A DNA stretch of 64,000 nt from Bacteroidales bacterium (GCA_017480245.1 JAFVBA010000012.1:96562-160561), one strand, 5' to 3'; numbered from the stretch's first letter, positions 55,011 to 64,000 are shown. The notes: generated by a model from the letters alone, not told the origin. Translations and numbers: made by a program.

Positions 55011-55041
55011 CAAAATTATAACAAATCAATGAATTAGCAAA
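55011..55041 (-). promoter_or_regulatory. Promoter for tmRNA
   Basis: TTTG, a 19-base spacer and TAATTTTG on the minus strand form a perfect consensus, ~30 bp before the mature 5' end. Confidence 0.85.
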
Positions 55042-55078
55042 ATTATTTATATTTTTTTTGCATTTTTTTTGAAAAATA

Positions 55079-55110
55079 TTTGGTCAGAATTAAAAAAGGT
55101 AGTAATTTTG
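55079..55110 (+). promoter_or_regulatory. Promoter for tRNA-Asp
   Basis: TTTG, a 20-base spacer and TAATTTTG on the plus strand, ~53 bp before the tRNA 5' end. Confidence 0.8.
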
Positions 55111-55163
55111 CAAACGCAATTCGGATAGTAATTGTGAGAGTTCTTAAAATAATATAGAAAAAC

Positions 55164-55238
55164 GGTCTGGTAGTTCAGCTTGGTTAGAATACATGCCTGT
55201 CACGCATGGGGTCGCGAGTTCGAGTCTCGTCCAGACCG
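55164..55238 (+). tRNA. tRNA-Asp (anticodon GTC)
   Basis: The acceptor stem GGTCTGG pairs with CCAGACC. The D-arm is GTTCAGCTTGGTTAGAAT, the anticodon stem-loop ATGCCTGTCACGCAT contains GTC, and the T-arm is GCGAGTTCGAGTCTCGT. Its length is 75 nt, and CCA is not encoded. Confidence 0.96.
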
Positions 55239-55248
55239 CTAAAAAATG

Positions 55249-55280
55249 AAATAAGATGCTATTTTTAGCATCTTATTTTT
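55249..55280 (+). terminator. Terminator of tRNA-Asp
   Basis: AAATAAGATGCTA and TAGCATCTTATTT form a 13-bp perfect stem with a TTTT loop, followed by TT. Confidence 0.93.
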
Positions 55281-55421
55281 GTTTTAATTTACCTTTATTA
55301 CAAAGGCAATTTGTAACAATACAAAATCTTTTCGTTTTAATTATAAATTGTCATAAAATATCAACAGAATGGTACAAATAATGTGTCAACTTTTTTGCAT
55401 GCTAATTTTAATATTTTCTAT

Positions 55422-55459
55422 CTTAAAAGATTTTCTACTCGGTGAGTGGAAAATCTTTT
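55422..55459. repeat. Long hairpin, AT-rich
   Basis: AAAAGATTTTCTAC pairs with GTGGAAAATCTTTT (14 bp, one G-T pair) around a 7-base loop. No T-run follows on either strand, so a terminator role is uncertain. It lies between tRNA-Asp and the array at 55500. The rest of 55281-55484 shows nothing recognisable. Confidence 0.55.
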
Positions 55460-55499
55460 AAAAATAATTTATAACGAGTGGTGTTTATTGGTTGTGGTG

Positions 55500-55775
55500 T
55501 TGCTGTTTGAATTTACGCAATGCTTTTTTGTGTAAAATGTGCAGTTCATTTGCGTAAGATTTGCAGCACTTTAGCGTAAAATATGTAGCAGGTTTGCGTA
55601 GGAAAGTATATACTTTACATAGTGTAATGTATATACTTTTCACTGCATAAAGTATATACATTATAGAGACAAAAGTACATACTTTCTGATACAAACTTGC
55701 TGTACTTTTTACGTAATCTTGCTGTACTTTCCACACAAAAGCGCTGTACTTTTAACGCAAACAGGCTGTGTATAT
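55500..55775. repeat. 22-bp-pitch inverted repeat array (locus iii)
   Basis: The right side has TATATAC, TACATAC, then CTGTACTTT-type words whose C falls at 55636, 55659, 55682, 55705, 55727 and 55749, steps of 23, 23, 23, 22 and 22 bp. The left side has GCAG or GTAG words at 55541, 55563 and 55585, 22 bp apart, in the inverse sense. The halves meet near 55615 in GTATATACTTT facing its complement. The layout matches loci i and ii with other words. A frame at 55485-55736 across it is periodic by construction and not a gene. Confidence 0.83.
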
Positions 55776-55857
55776 TACAAAAGAACCGTCAGAATCAATG
55801 AAACTGACGGTTGCTAATCTGTAAAAATTTACGTAAATACAGAAATATTAACTTTTT

Positions 55858-57084
55858 TTATTCATAACGGATTGCTTCTATCGGGTCTAAGTTGGCTGCT
55901 TTCTTAGCCGGGTACCATCCGAAGAAGATTCCGATAACGCAGCACACACCGAAACTGATTGCTATGGAAGAAGGCGAGATTACTATCGTCCAAGAGGTAA
56001 TCAAGGCAAGTAATGTTGAAACTATGACGCCGAACAAAACACCTATCAAACCGCCTGCTACCGACATTATCACCGCTTCAACCAAGAATTGCGAAAGAAT
56101 GTCCCTGGACTTTGCACCTACACTCATTCTCAAACCTATTTCCTTGATTCTTTCGGTAACTGACACGTACATTATATTCATTATGCCGATTCCGCCGACA
56201 ATTAAGGATATTCCCGCAACGCATGACAAAAGTATTGTAAGCATATCGGTAACCGAAGTCATCATTGAAGTTAATTCTTCTTGACTACGGATGGAAAAAT
56301 CGTCCAAATCCTCATCGTCCGTTGTGATTTTGTGATTCTCTCTCAAGATAATGCGCATTTCTTCAACGGCTTTTTCGGTCAATTCTTCGCTTACGGCAGA
56401 GGCAACTATGGATTGCAAATAATTTATTGCCAAAATACGCTTCTGAACTGTGGTATAAGGGGCGATAACAACATCATCTTGGTCTTGCCCCATAGAGTTG
56501 TAACCCTTAGATTTCAATACACCGACAATAGTAAAAGGAATAGTTCCGAAACGTATCGTTTGCCCGATAGGTTCTTCGCCGTTGGTAAAAAGTTCGCTGG
56601 CAACAGTCTTTCCCACTACGCAAACCTTGGCAGCCGTTTGTATATCCGATTCACTGAACATACTTCCCGAGCCGATTTTGTATTGACGTATATCAAGGTA
56701 ATCTTCATTGCAACCCGTGATACTTGACGGGTGGTTATTATTTCCGAACACCAATTGTCCCGAAGATGAAACCGTAGGAGAGATTGCGGTAATATAGCGG
56801 CAGTTTTCTTTTAACGAAGTGTAATCTTCCATTTTCAGCGACTGCATACTTGAAGAAGATTGTTGCACTCCGCCTCTTTTCATATTGCCTGGGTGAATCA
56901 TCACCATATTACTGCCCATCTCGGAGATTTGTTGCTTAATGCCTATCTTACTTCCGTGTCCTACCGCCATCATTATTATAACTGATGACACGCCTATTAT
57001 AATTCCCAACATTGTAAGGAAACAACGCATCTTGTTATTGTTCATACTGCGAAGGGCAACGGTAATTAAATTCTTTATATTCAT
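55858..57084 (-). CDS. MacB-like ABC transporter permease (stand-alone)
   Basis: The 408-residue inner-membrane protein has one N-terminal helix (residues 18-42), a large periplasmic MacB/FtsX-type domain (45-270) and three C-terminal helices near 285-310, 330-360 and 370-395. KIKEIGLRMSVGAKSRDIL and PAKKAANLDPIEAIRYE are typical MacB ends. The ATPase is encoded by the separate upstream gene rather than fused as in E. coli MacB. It is the last gene of the four-gene efflux operon. Confidence 0.9.
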   Translation of the reverse strand: MNIKNLITVALRSMNNNKMRCFLTMLGIIIGVSSVIIMMAVGHGSKIGIKQQISEMGSNMVMIHPGNMKRGGVQQSSSSMQSLKMEDYTSLKENCRYITAISPTVSSSGQLVFGNNNHPSSITGCNEDYLDIRQYKIGSGSMFSESDIQTAAKVCVVGKTVASELFTNGEEPIGQTIRFGTIPFTIVGVLKSKGYNSMGQDQDDVVIAPYTTVQKRILAINYLQSIVASAVSEELTEKAVEEMRIILRENHKITTDDEDLDDFSIRSQEELTSMMTSVTDMLTILLSCVAGISLIVGGIGIMNIMYVSVTERIKEIGLRMSVGAKSRDILSQFLVEAVIMSVAGGLIGVLFGVIVSTLLALITSWTIVISPSSIAISFGVCCVIGIFFGWYPAKKAANLDPIEAIRYE

Positions 57085-57086
57085 AT

Positions 57087-57824
57087 TTAATCCTCCTTTG
57101 GTAATGATGCAAGAACCGTTGCAGCATCTTTGATATTTGAATTGTAAGTATCCTCAATCACTTTGCCGTCTTTGAGTACTATATTGCGGGAACAGTATTG
57201 CGAAATCTCGGGATTGTGGGTTACAAAGACAATTGTAGAACCGTTTTTGTGAAGTTCCTGGAACAAGGTAAGGATTTCAAACGATGTTCTCGTGTCTAAG
57301 TTTCCTGTTGCTTCGTCTGCAAGTATCATTACGGGGGCATTGACCAACGCTCTTGCAATTGCCACTCTTTGCTGCTGACCTCCCGACATCTGATTGCTTT
57401 TGTGATTAATTCTGCTCTCCAATCCGACACGTATAAGTGCCTGTCGGCTTTTTTCTTCTCTGTCTTTCTTTGAATAAGCGCTGTTGTACATAAGCGGAAG
57501 TTCCACATTCTCAAGAGCAGTTGTCTTGCTAAGCAAATTATAATTCTGAAAAACAAAACCAATCTTCCTATTGCGCAGTATTGCACGGGCATCTCGGTTC
57601 ATTTTCTTGACATCATTGCCGTCCAAATAGTATTCGCCTGCCGAAGGTGTGTCCAAACAACCCAAGATATTCAAAAGAGTACTTTTACCACTGCCGCTCT
57701 GTCCCATAATAGTAACAAACTCCCCCTCGTTTATGGTAAAACTCACGCCTCGTAATGCACGGACGGTTTCTCCACCCACAAGAAAGTTTCGTTCTATGTT
57801 TTCAACTCTAATAATTTCGGACAT
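57087..57824 (-). CDS. MacB/LolD-type ABC transporter ATPase
   Basis: The 245-residue cytoplasmic ATPase has intact motifs: GQSGSGKSTLLNILG near residue 39, FVFQNYNLLSKTTALENV, the signature MSGGQQQRVAIARALV near 145, MILADEATGNLDTRTS and VTHNPEISQYC. It pairs with the permease 2 bp downstream and the adaptor 6 bp upstream. Together they form a MacAB-type pump for peptides, toxins or lipids; the substrate is unknown. Confidence 0.92.
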   Translation of the reverse strand: MSEIIRVENIERNFLVGGETVRALRGVSFTINEGEFVTIMGQSGSGKSTLLNILGCLDTPSAGEYYLDGNDVKKMNRDARAILRNRKIGFVFQNYNLLSKTTALENVELPLMYNSAYSKKDREEKSRQALIRVGLESRINHKSNQMSGGQQQRVAIARALVNAPVMILADEATGNLDTRTSFEILTLFQELHKNGSTIVFVTHNPEISQYCSRNIVLKDGKVIEDTYNSNIKDAATVLASLPKED

Positions 57825-57830
57825 AAGGCG

Positions 57831-59045
57831 TTATTTCTTGCTTTTGTTATTTCTTTGTCCCGGTCCCGGCATTGAAAAAGGCGAAGAAGACTGTTGCGCT
57901 TGCTCCAAAGATTTGCCTTCTCCCAAATCATCGGACGTACCTGTTACAATACTCTGTCCTAACGTCAATCCCTCTAAGATTTCAGTATAACCGCTACCCG
58001 TAATTCCCGTTTTGACAGGAATAGCAGTCAGTTTATTGCCAGAAAGTGTATAAACGTGTTTGTCATTAGGCGTAATCTTGGAATTATCAACCGTATATTT
58101 GCTTCCGATTAAGTCAATATCGGCATTAAATGATAATGCTTTGGCAGGAACTGCGATTATATCGTTTCTTTCCTGCGTATAGATGCTTACATTTGCCGTT
58201 AAACCGGGTTTAAGTTTCAAATCATTGTTAGGAGCGTCTATAATAACCTCATAAGTTACCACATTGGAAGTTGTTTTGGCTTCCAAACGGACTTGTTTTA
58301 CCGTTCCGTCAAATTTTTCTCCGGGGTAAGCATCCACGGTAAAGGAAACGCGCTGACCTTCCTGCACTCCGCCTATGTCCGCTTCATCAACGTCTGCCAC
58401 AACCTGCATTTTTGTTAAATCGTTTGCAATAGTAAATATAGTTGGTGTGGAGAATGATGCCGCTACTGTCTGACCTTCTTCCACGCTTTTACTGATTACC
58501 GTTCCGTCAATAGGGGAATAAATGGTTGCATATCCCAAATTGGTTTGAGCACGTGATAAGTCGGTTTTGGATTTGTCGTAAGAAATCTTTGCAGTGCGGT
58601 ATTTATAGTACGCATCCTCGTATTCGCTGTCCGAAATCAACTTTTGGTCGTGAAGCGTTTTGATTCTGTCATAATTTTTCTTCTCATACTCGTACTGAGT
58701 TTTGGCAGATTCAACATTATTTTGCGCATTGGTAACTTCATTTTGCAAATTGACTTTATCCAGTTCCGCTAAAATCTGACCTTTCTTCACTAAAGAATTA
58801 TAATCTACATACAATTTGGTAACGATACCCGAAACCTGAGTACCTACATCCACTTTGTTTATCGGCTCTATTGTTCCCGTTGCGGTGATAGAGGTACTAA
58901 TGCTTTGCTTTTCTACTTTCGCCGTTGTCAAATGTACTTGTTTGTCTTTTTTAGGACGTAAAAATACAGCCAAAACTACAATGAGAGCAACAACTGCTGC
59001 ACAGATTATAATTATCTTCTTTTTCTTGCTATTTTTTGCTGACAT
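57831..59045 (-). CDS. MacA-like periplasmic adaptor protein
   Basis: The 404-residue membrane-fusion protein has one N-terminal membrane helix (residues 10-28), a biotinyl-lipoyl-like barrel region (SISTSITATGTIEPINKVDVG near 48), a long helical hairpin (about 95-170), and the second lipoyl half with YSPIDGTVISKSVEEGQTVAA near 180. Beta-barrel domains and a Gln/Ser-rich tail complete it. It bridges the inner-membrane MacB-type permease to TolC. The gene lies between tolC (20 bp upstream) and the ATPase gene. Confidence 0.92.
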   Translation of the reverse strand: MSAKNSKKKKIIIICAAVVALIVVLAVFLRPKKDKQVHLTTAKVEKQSISTSITATGTIEPINKVDVGTQVSGIVTKLYVDYNSLVKKGQILAELDKVNLQNEVTNAQNNVESAKTQYEYEKKNYDRIKTLHDQKLISDSEYEDAYYKYRTAKISYDKSKTDLSRAQTNLGYATIYSPIDGTVISKSVEEGQTVAASFSTPTIFTIANDLTKMQVVADVDEADIGGVQEGQRVSFTVDAYPGEKFDGTVKQVRLEAKTTSNVVTYEVIIDAPNNDLKLKPGLTANVSIYTQERNDIIAVPAKALSFNADIDLIGSKYTVDNSKITPNDKHVYTLSGNKLTAIPVKTGITGSGYTEILEGLTLGQSIVTGTSDDLGEGKSLEQAQQSSSPFSMPGPGQRNNKSKK

Positions 59046-59065
59046 AGTATTATGAATTTAATTAT

Positions 59066-60349
59066 TTACAACTTTATTTCTTTATTTGAGTAATAATCCA
59101 ACAGTTTTAATTTCATCAAGGCTTGATATTTTGCCTGTAAGGTTGCCTGTTGTGCCGAAGAAAGCGCTGTTCTTTGGTGCAATAACTCAATTATATTTTT
59201 CATTCCTAAATCAAATTGTTTTGAAACCAAATTATACGACTTTTCGCTCGCACTTAAGTTGGCTTTGGCACTCTTATAAGATTGTTGATATGACATACAA
59301 TCCAAATGCAATTCGTCAATAATCTTGTACAATTGCTTTTCCTGCTGGGCAATGGAGTTTTCGGCAACAAGAACTTGGTTTTTAGCCTGAATAACTGCGT
59401 TTTTGGTCTGACGTTTGTCGTAAATAGGAACGGAAATGCTCAATCCGATGTTTTCATTTACCGAACTTTTCAATTGTTTCATCACTTCCAAATCACTTTT
59501 GGAGTTATGCCCTGCCGAAACGCCCGCACCGAGAGAAACATTAGGCAAATAGCCCCCTTTAGCAGTGGAAACATTCAACTCAGCAGCCTGTTTGTCTTTT
59601 TGGGCAGCCAAAATATCGGGAACAAAGGTCAATGCCTTATTATATATTGTAATCACATCGTCCAAAGTTACCAAAATATCTTCGTCATTTACCGTTATCT
59701 CCTGTATTTCTACGTTCTCGGTAAGTTCCATCAACTGCTTAAGTTCAAGTTTCTGCTTTTGGTAAGCGTTTTGTGCCTCAATGACGCGGTAATTATACGA
59801 AGCGTTATCACTTTCCAACACCACAACATCAACCGAGGAGATACTGCCTGCTTCATACATCGCATTAGCACGTTCAAGTGTTTTGTTACTTAATTCCAAA
59901 TTCGCCTGAGCCGTAATAATGGACTCTTTGGCATAAAGGATTTGGATATAAGTTTGAAGAATTGACAACATAATATTATCTTCCGCCTGTTTGACTTCAA
60001 TAGAGGCAATCTCTCCGGCAAGATTCTTCTGTTTAATGTTGTTATACGTTTTTCCGCCATCATAAATATTCATATTGGCATTTAAACCGTACGAACCGTT
60101 ATAAACTCCCTCCCCTATGTCGTTTGTATAAGTGAAATTCTGTCCCGAAGTAAAGGAAAGCGAAGGATAATACCCTGCCTTAGCGGTTAGAATATTGTCC
60201 TGAGCCAAAGTATCGTTCAATCGGGAAAGTTTAACTGACAAATTGTTCTGCCGTGCATAGTTTATACACTCTTCCAAAGTCCAAACCTTTTGGGCTGTTA
60301 CAAAAAGAGAACAACAAATACACAACACACTGAAAAATAACCTCTTCAT
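59066..60349 (-). CDS. TolC-family outer-membrane channel
   Basis: The 427-residue protein has a signal peptide (1-19, ending FVTAQ) and the TolC duplication of long helices and short strands. It starts WTLEECINYARQNNLSVKL, continues TAKAGYYPSLSFTSGQNF and TAKGGYLPNVSLGAGVSA, and ends in FDLGMKNIIELLHQRTALSSAQQ. It is the first gene of the efflux operon with macA-, ATPase- and permease-like genes, and forms the exit duct. Confidence 0.93.
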   Translation of the reverse strand: MKRLFFSVLCICCSLFVTAQKVWTLEECINYARQNNLSVKLSRLNDTLAQDNILTAKAGYYPSLSFTSGQNFTYTNDIGEGVYNGSYGLNANMNIYDGGKTYNNIKQKNLAGEIASIEVKQAEDNIMLSILQTYIQILYAKESIITAQANLELSNKTLERANAMYEAGSISSVDVVVLESDNASYNYRVIEAQNAYQKQKLELKQLMELTENVEIQEITVNDEDILVTLDDVITIYNKALTFVPDILAAQKDKQAAELNVSTAKGGYLPNVSLGAGVSAGHNSKSDLEVMKQLKSSVNENIGLSISVPIYDKRQTKNAVIQAKNQVLVAENSIAQQEKQLYKIIDELHLDCMSYQQSYKSAKANLSASEKSYNLVSKQFDLGMKNIIELLHQRTALSSAQQATLQAKYQALMKLKLLDYYSNKEIKL

Positions 60350-60541
60350 ATTATTAGATAAATTGATTTTAAGTAATTATGGTATTTTTTAGACAAAGTT
60401 TTCAGAGAAACGTCTAAAATCTTATCATCAAAAAAAGAAAACATTTTAGTTTCTATTATCTGTAAAATACCAATCAAAACTACAACAAGAGTAAAGAAAT
60501 ATTATATAAAACAACTTATATTTCTTAGTTCTCTATTGCGC
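60350..60541. other. Region upstream of tolC
   Basis: AT-rich, no open frame. A short inverted pair TTTTAGAC/GTCTAAAA (60389-60419) is the only structure seen. No clear TAnnTTTG promoter was found. Confidence 0.4.
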
Positions 60542-60627
60542 AAAATAAAGTGCCGAATCAGAAAATTGTTTTCAAAAAAGATTTTACTCTTTTCAGAAAA
60601 CAATTCAGCGAATCGGCACTTTATTTT
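60542..60627. repeat. 86-bp palindromic element, copy B (intergenic)
   Basis: Exactly 86 bp, nearly identical to copy A with the same 13-base start and 14-base end. It lies between the tolC operon start and the terminator of the type-B cargo gene. In the frame used by copy D it has no stop codon over its full length. Confidence 0.9.
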
Positions 60628-60644
60628 CGGAAATCTTATCATCA

Positions 60645-60680
60645 ATAAAAAATGAGACAGATTCTGTCCTCTGTCTCATT
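60645..60680 (-). terminator. Terminator of the type-B cargo gene
   Basis: AATGAGACAG and CTGTCTCATT form a 10-bp stem, and the minus strand continues TTTTTTATTG, ~27 bp after the stop at 60707. Confidence 0.9.
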
Positions 60681-60706
60681 AATGTCAGATATATTTATTA
60701 GGATTA

Positions 60707-63700
60707 TTAATGCATTAACATAAATTCACCAACCTTTCTGTACAACTTGTCTTTGTTACCTTTCTTATGGTAAATCAATTCATAGACATAAACTCCCTCT
60801 TGACAAAGTTTGCCTTTGTATTTTCCGTCCCAATGTTCTGAAATTGATTTAGCAGTCCAAACAACTCCACCCCAACGGTAATAAACTTTCAAACTATTCA
60901 ATCTGAACCGTTCATCATCTACGATAATATACCATTCGTTGTTATTATCATTCGTAGGTTGGAATCCTGTCGGTACCCAAATGTCAATAGGTGTGTCAAT
61001 CTCAAGGTTAAGTGTTATGATACTGTCGCAACCATCGACTGTTTGGTAATTATGATAGTAGAATCCGCTTTCAGATGCATAGAAACCTTCTCTGTCATAG
61101 ATACTGCCTTCCGGAATTGTAACGTTAAGAGTATCATGATATGCAGGATTAACATGCAACATCAATGTAATAAGACTATCACAACCATAAGCGTTTTGTA
61201 ATGAATCTACATAAACTCCAGATTGGTCAATTTCCTCTCCGGCGAACAAATAAACTTCATCACTACAGATTGTATCAAAGATAGTGTCGTTGGTAGCAAG
61301 ATGAACAACCAAATTGAAATTAACAGTACTGTCGCAATCAAATTCAGTTCTCAATATCTCAGTATAAGAACCTGTTGCAGAATAGTCGTGTCCGTTGATA
61401 GTATAAACATCTCCATCACAAATATCCACTGTTATGGTTGTATCTTTCTTAGGATTAACAGTCAAATTCAAAACGAACAAACTGTCGCAACCATTAACCG
61501 ATGTTTCTTCGTGAGTGTAAATACCGGTTGTATTTTCATTGAATCCGAAGTCTGTATAAGTATCTCCCTCGCAAATCATTGCCTCTATAGTATCGTTAAA
61601 TACTTCTTTAACTATCAAATTCAATACAACCATACTGTCGCATCCTGTAACAACTGAGTTAGTATTGTAGATGTATTCGCCTTCCTCGGTGTATTGTTCG
61701 CCATTCCAATCAAACGGCACTCCGTTACAAGTTTCTGCTTCTACAGTATCAATTAGTTGTGGATCAACTGTCAATTTAAGAGTCAATATACTGTCGCAAC
61801 CTCTGTCTGTTGTGGTATTAATTAGTACATACGTTCCGGATTCTCCGAATGTCTTGCCGTCATACTCGTAAGAATCACCATAACACAAGTATTCTGTTAT
61901 AGTAGAGTCCATACCTTCAACTTGCAAATACAAAGTTACCGTCTGCTGACAACCAAACTCAGTAGTGATGTTTGAAGTATAAACTCCGGTAGCATTTTGA
62001 TTGAATCCATAGTCAAGATAAGTGTCTCCGATACAAATAGTATCATAAACAGTAGTGTCGGATGATTGAACATACAATTTCAAACTTACATTCTGTAAGA
62101 AACCATCCTCATTTACCCAATTAGTATCATATAATCCACTTTCAGTTAGGGAGAATCCGTATTCCTCATAAGTTATGCCTTGACAAATAACAGTATCAAC
62201 TTTAAGAGTATCCGCAGATATTACAGTCAAATCAAGATGTACATTTTGGATACAGCCACAATCGGTTGTCCATTCCGTATCATATTCACCTGTTGTGGTA
62301 GCATCAAATCCGAATGAGGTATAATGCTCTCCAGCCTTAATAGTATCAACTATTGTTGTGTCAGATTTCTGAACATAAACGTTATAAGTTATCTTTACAG
62401 GGCATTCATTATCTCCGTAAGTGAAGGATTCTTCTTTAGTTGTGGTCGCTCCTGCCTCTAAAGTATAAGTGAATGTCTTTCCGTAGTATTCTTCCATGGT
62501 ATATTCGCCGGATTCATTTTCGCAAAGAGTCAAATTAACAATTGAATCTGCTTTAATAACACTTACTTTATAGGATACATTAACATCACAATTCTTTTCG
62601 CCGTACTCAATTGTGTATGGAACTTCCACAATTGTATCTTTGCCTGGTTGTACATTAGAAAAGTCCTGAGTATCTTCAAAGTCAAACTGTTTATAAGTTA
62701 TTTTCTTATTCTCATCTGCCTCGCAGAATACCTGACTTATTGTTGTATCGCCCGCATTGATTACAGCAACATTGTAAGTTACCTTAACAAAGCACTCATG
62801 ACCGTCCTTAGTTAGAGTATAGTTCTTGTTAAGCGTCTTAGTTTCGCCTGCATTTACGTTACTGAAGTTTTCTGTATGAGATTTACCAAATTGGTCTATA
62901 TAAGTTATGGATTTATCTTCATCATCTTTACAGAACGCTTTATCTATTACTACGTTTTCAGTCTTAATTACTGTTACATTGTAAATAATCTGACGTTCGC
63001 ACTTTTGAGTTCCTATTTCATATACCGTAATCTTATTATCATCAGATACAATCTCCTTGTCATTCTCTCCGGCCTCTACATTAAAGGTTGCAATATGGTC
63101 ATTACCTAACTGATCTTTATATGTATAAGTCTGTTCATCGCCGTCGCAGAACGTTAAGTTGATTGTGGTATCCTCAGTATTGATTACAGTTATACTATAT
63201 GTTACAGTTCTTGGACAGGTAATAGTGTTTTCTCCGTCAGATACAGTTACATTATATATTTTTGTACCCGTATGAGTTTTACCTGCTGTCAAACCTTTAA
63301 CAGTTGCTACAAATTCATCTGTATTTGCAGATTCATCATAAGAATCTTTATAAGTGTAAGCCGCAAGATTCTCTGCACACATTATTTCCGTAACAGCAGT
63401 GTCATCAGGAGCTACCAAGATTACATACTTAACAGTTCTTTCTACAGTTTTTTCACAGTTATTAGTATTAATTAAAGTGTAACTATAAGTATCAACCTCT
63501 CCCTTGTTTTCTTTTCCTAATTCAATACCGTCTATTACTTTATTTCTGTTTTGAGAACCGTAATCGGTAAATGATAATGTATATTTACCATTAACAACTT
63601 CGCTTTTGCATACAACTTTGTTAATAGTTGTATCTGCCAATTGTTGTGGTAATGGATTAACTGTCAAATGTAATGTAGTAGTTACGTCACAACCAGTTAC

Positions 63701-64000
63701 ATCATCTTTATCTACTCTGGTATAATCAAATGTCTGAACAGTAGCTTGATTAGTCAAGTAAGTACCTTCTCCGTTATCTGCATCGGTTATTGCATTTGCA
63801 GAACCGTTTGTAACATTAAAGTTATTCTCTGCATAATCCTCTCCATCACAAATAACCGCCACAACTTCATTTTCTGGCTTAGGATGTACTGTTATCTTAT
63901 ACGTTACTGTGTATGCACAGCCGTTTTCATCCGTACATGATACAGGTACATCTTTTACGGTATTTGCATCACTCGCATCCCAGGTATAACTTACTGTACG
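60707..64000 (-). CDS. Giant T9SS type-B sorted protein (5' end outside window)
   Basis: The frame is open from base 64000 to the stop at 60707 (at least 1097 residues); the true start lies to the right of the window. Most of it consists of 45-70 residue modules, each starting with a Cys (ICEGDTYTDFGFNENTTGIY) and ending GCDSLFVLNLTVNP, the same unit as in the giant adhesin and the 51576 protein. A second variant in the right half has TICPRTVTYSITVI-like strands. The last ~95 residues (PIDIWVPTGFQPTNDNNNEW to KVGEFMLMH) are a CHU/T9SS type B sorting domain, unlike the type A domains of the other cargo. Type-B cargo commonly needs a PorP/SprF partner; none is adjacent inside the window. Confidence 0.9.
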   Translation of the reverse strand, partial: RTVSYTWDASDANTVKDVPVSCTDENGCAYTVTYKITVHPKPENEVVAVICDGEDYAENNFNVTNGSANAITDADNGEGTYLTNQATVQTFDYTRVDKDDVTGCDVTTTLHLTVNPLPQQLADTTINKVVCKSEVVNGKYTLSFTDYGSQNRNKVIDGIELGKENKGEVDTYSYTLINTNNCEKTVERTVKYVILVAPDDTAVTEIMCAENLAAYTYKDSYDESANTDEFVATVKGLTAGKTHTGTKIYNVTVSDGENTITCPRTVTYSITVINTEDTTINLTFCDGDEQTYTYKDQLGNDHIATFNVEAGENDKEIVSDDNKITVYEIGTQKCERQIIYNVTVIKTENVVIDKAFCKDDEDKSITYIDQFGKSHTENFSNVNAGETKTLNKNYTLTKDGHECFVKVTYNVAVINAGDTTISQVFCEADENKKITYKQFDFEDTQDFSNVQPGKDTIVEVPYTIEYGEKNCDVNVSYKVSVIKADSIVNLTLCENESGEYTMEEYYGKTFTYTLEAGATTTKEESFTYGDNECPVKITYNVYVQKSDTTIVDTIKAGEHYTSFGFDATTTGEYDTEWTTDCGCIQNVHLDLTVISADTLKVDTVICQGITYEEYGFSLTESGLYDTNWVNEDGFLQNVSLKLYVQSSDTTVYDTICIGDTYLDYGFNQNATGVYTSNITTEFGCQQTVTLYLQVEGMDSTITEYLCYGDSYEYDGKTFGESGTYVLINTTTDRGCDSILTLKLTVDPQLIDTVEAETCNGVPFDWNGEQYTEEGEYIYNTNSVVTGCDSMVVLNLIVKEVFNDTIEAMICEGDTYTDFGFNENTTGIYTHEETSVNGCDSLFVLNLTVNPKKDTTITVDICDGDVYTINGHDYSATGSYTEILRTEFDCDSTVNFNLVVHLATNDTIFDTICSDEVYLFAGEEIDQSGVYVDSLQNAYGCDSLITLMLHVNPAYHDTLNVTIPEGSIYDREGFYASESGFYYHNYQTVDGCDSIITLNLEIDTPIDIWVPTGFQPTNDNNNEWYIIVDDERFRLNSLKVYYRWGGVVWTAKSISEHWDGKYKGKLCQEGVYVYELIYHKKGNKDKLYRKVGEFMLMH

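Noticed and set aside
55485-55736. Small open frame of 83 codons on the minus strand
   Set aside because: It lies over the 22-bp-pitch array; its sequence follows the repeat period, with no recognisable domain and no ribosome-binding context.

Overview
The window comes from an AT-rich member of the Bacteroidota, most likely the Bacteroidales. Four observations support this. There is a type IX secretion (T9SS) gene run (porP/sprF, gldK, gldL). Several large proteins carry T9SS C-terminal sorting domains. Promoters have the Bacteroidota form TTTG-N19/20-TAnnTTTG. The tmRNA encodes the tag GENTYALAA. Genus cannot be fixed from the sequence alone.

Layout. 1-3700 (minus): porP-gldK-gldL, with gldL running off the left edge. 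3869-8135 (minus): a tight envelope operon lptB, polysaccharide deacetylase-like gene, hldD, kdsC, rlpA/SPOR. 8187-12013: a shrunken methyltransferase, an outer-membrane helix-hairpin-helix protein and an ion transporter. 12.1-14.2 kb: two decayed genes, a BspA-like secreted protein and a histidine kinase fused by deletion to a response regulator. 14.2-25 kb (minus): mnmG, ybeY, a degenerate HATPase, a DUF4175 giant, an isolated atpB, gapA, an SGNH hydrolase and a GldA-like ATPase. 24.9-28.6 kb (plus): a pseudouridine-synthase homologue without its catalytic Asp, a coiled-coil protein, gmk and a SpoIIE phosphatase. 28.8-48 kb (minus): a 3064-residue adhesin, a TSCPD protein, a beta-helix carbohydrate-binding protein with a small sorted partner, yihY, nadC and an M6 metalloprotease. 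48.5-55.2 kb: tRNA-Leu, prs, rplY, pth, a structured RNA candidate, a BspA-type cargo protein, tmRNA and tRNA-Asp. 55.9-60.3 kb (minus): a MacAB-TolC-type efflux operon. 60.7-64 kb: the C-terminal part of a huge type-B T9SS cargo protein.

Functional theme. The T9SS parts at the left edge would export the adhesins and the protease seen further right. Three of those cargo proteins share the same roughly 45-60 residue Cys-containing module, attached to either type A or type B sorting domains. The lptB/hldD/kdsC operon supplies lipopolysaccharide core and transport functions, which T9SS cargo anchoring depends on.

The most novel signals are non-coding. (1) An 86-bp palindromic element occurs four times; two copies are intergenic and two lie in frame inside protein genes, like the Rickettsia palindromic elements. 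(2) Three intergenic regions, and probably a fourth, carry short words repeated at a strict 21-23 bp pitch that invert about an A/T-rich centre; the words differ at each locus but the architecture is the same. (3) A ~196-nt structured RNA candidate lies upstream of the BspA-type gene. All of these come from reading the sequence by eye; no database search or folding program was run.
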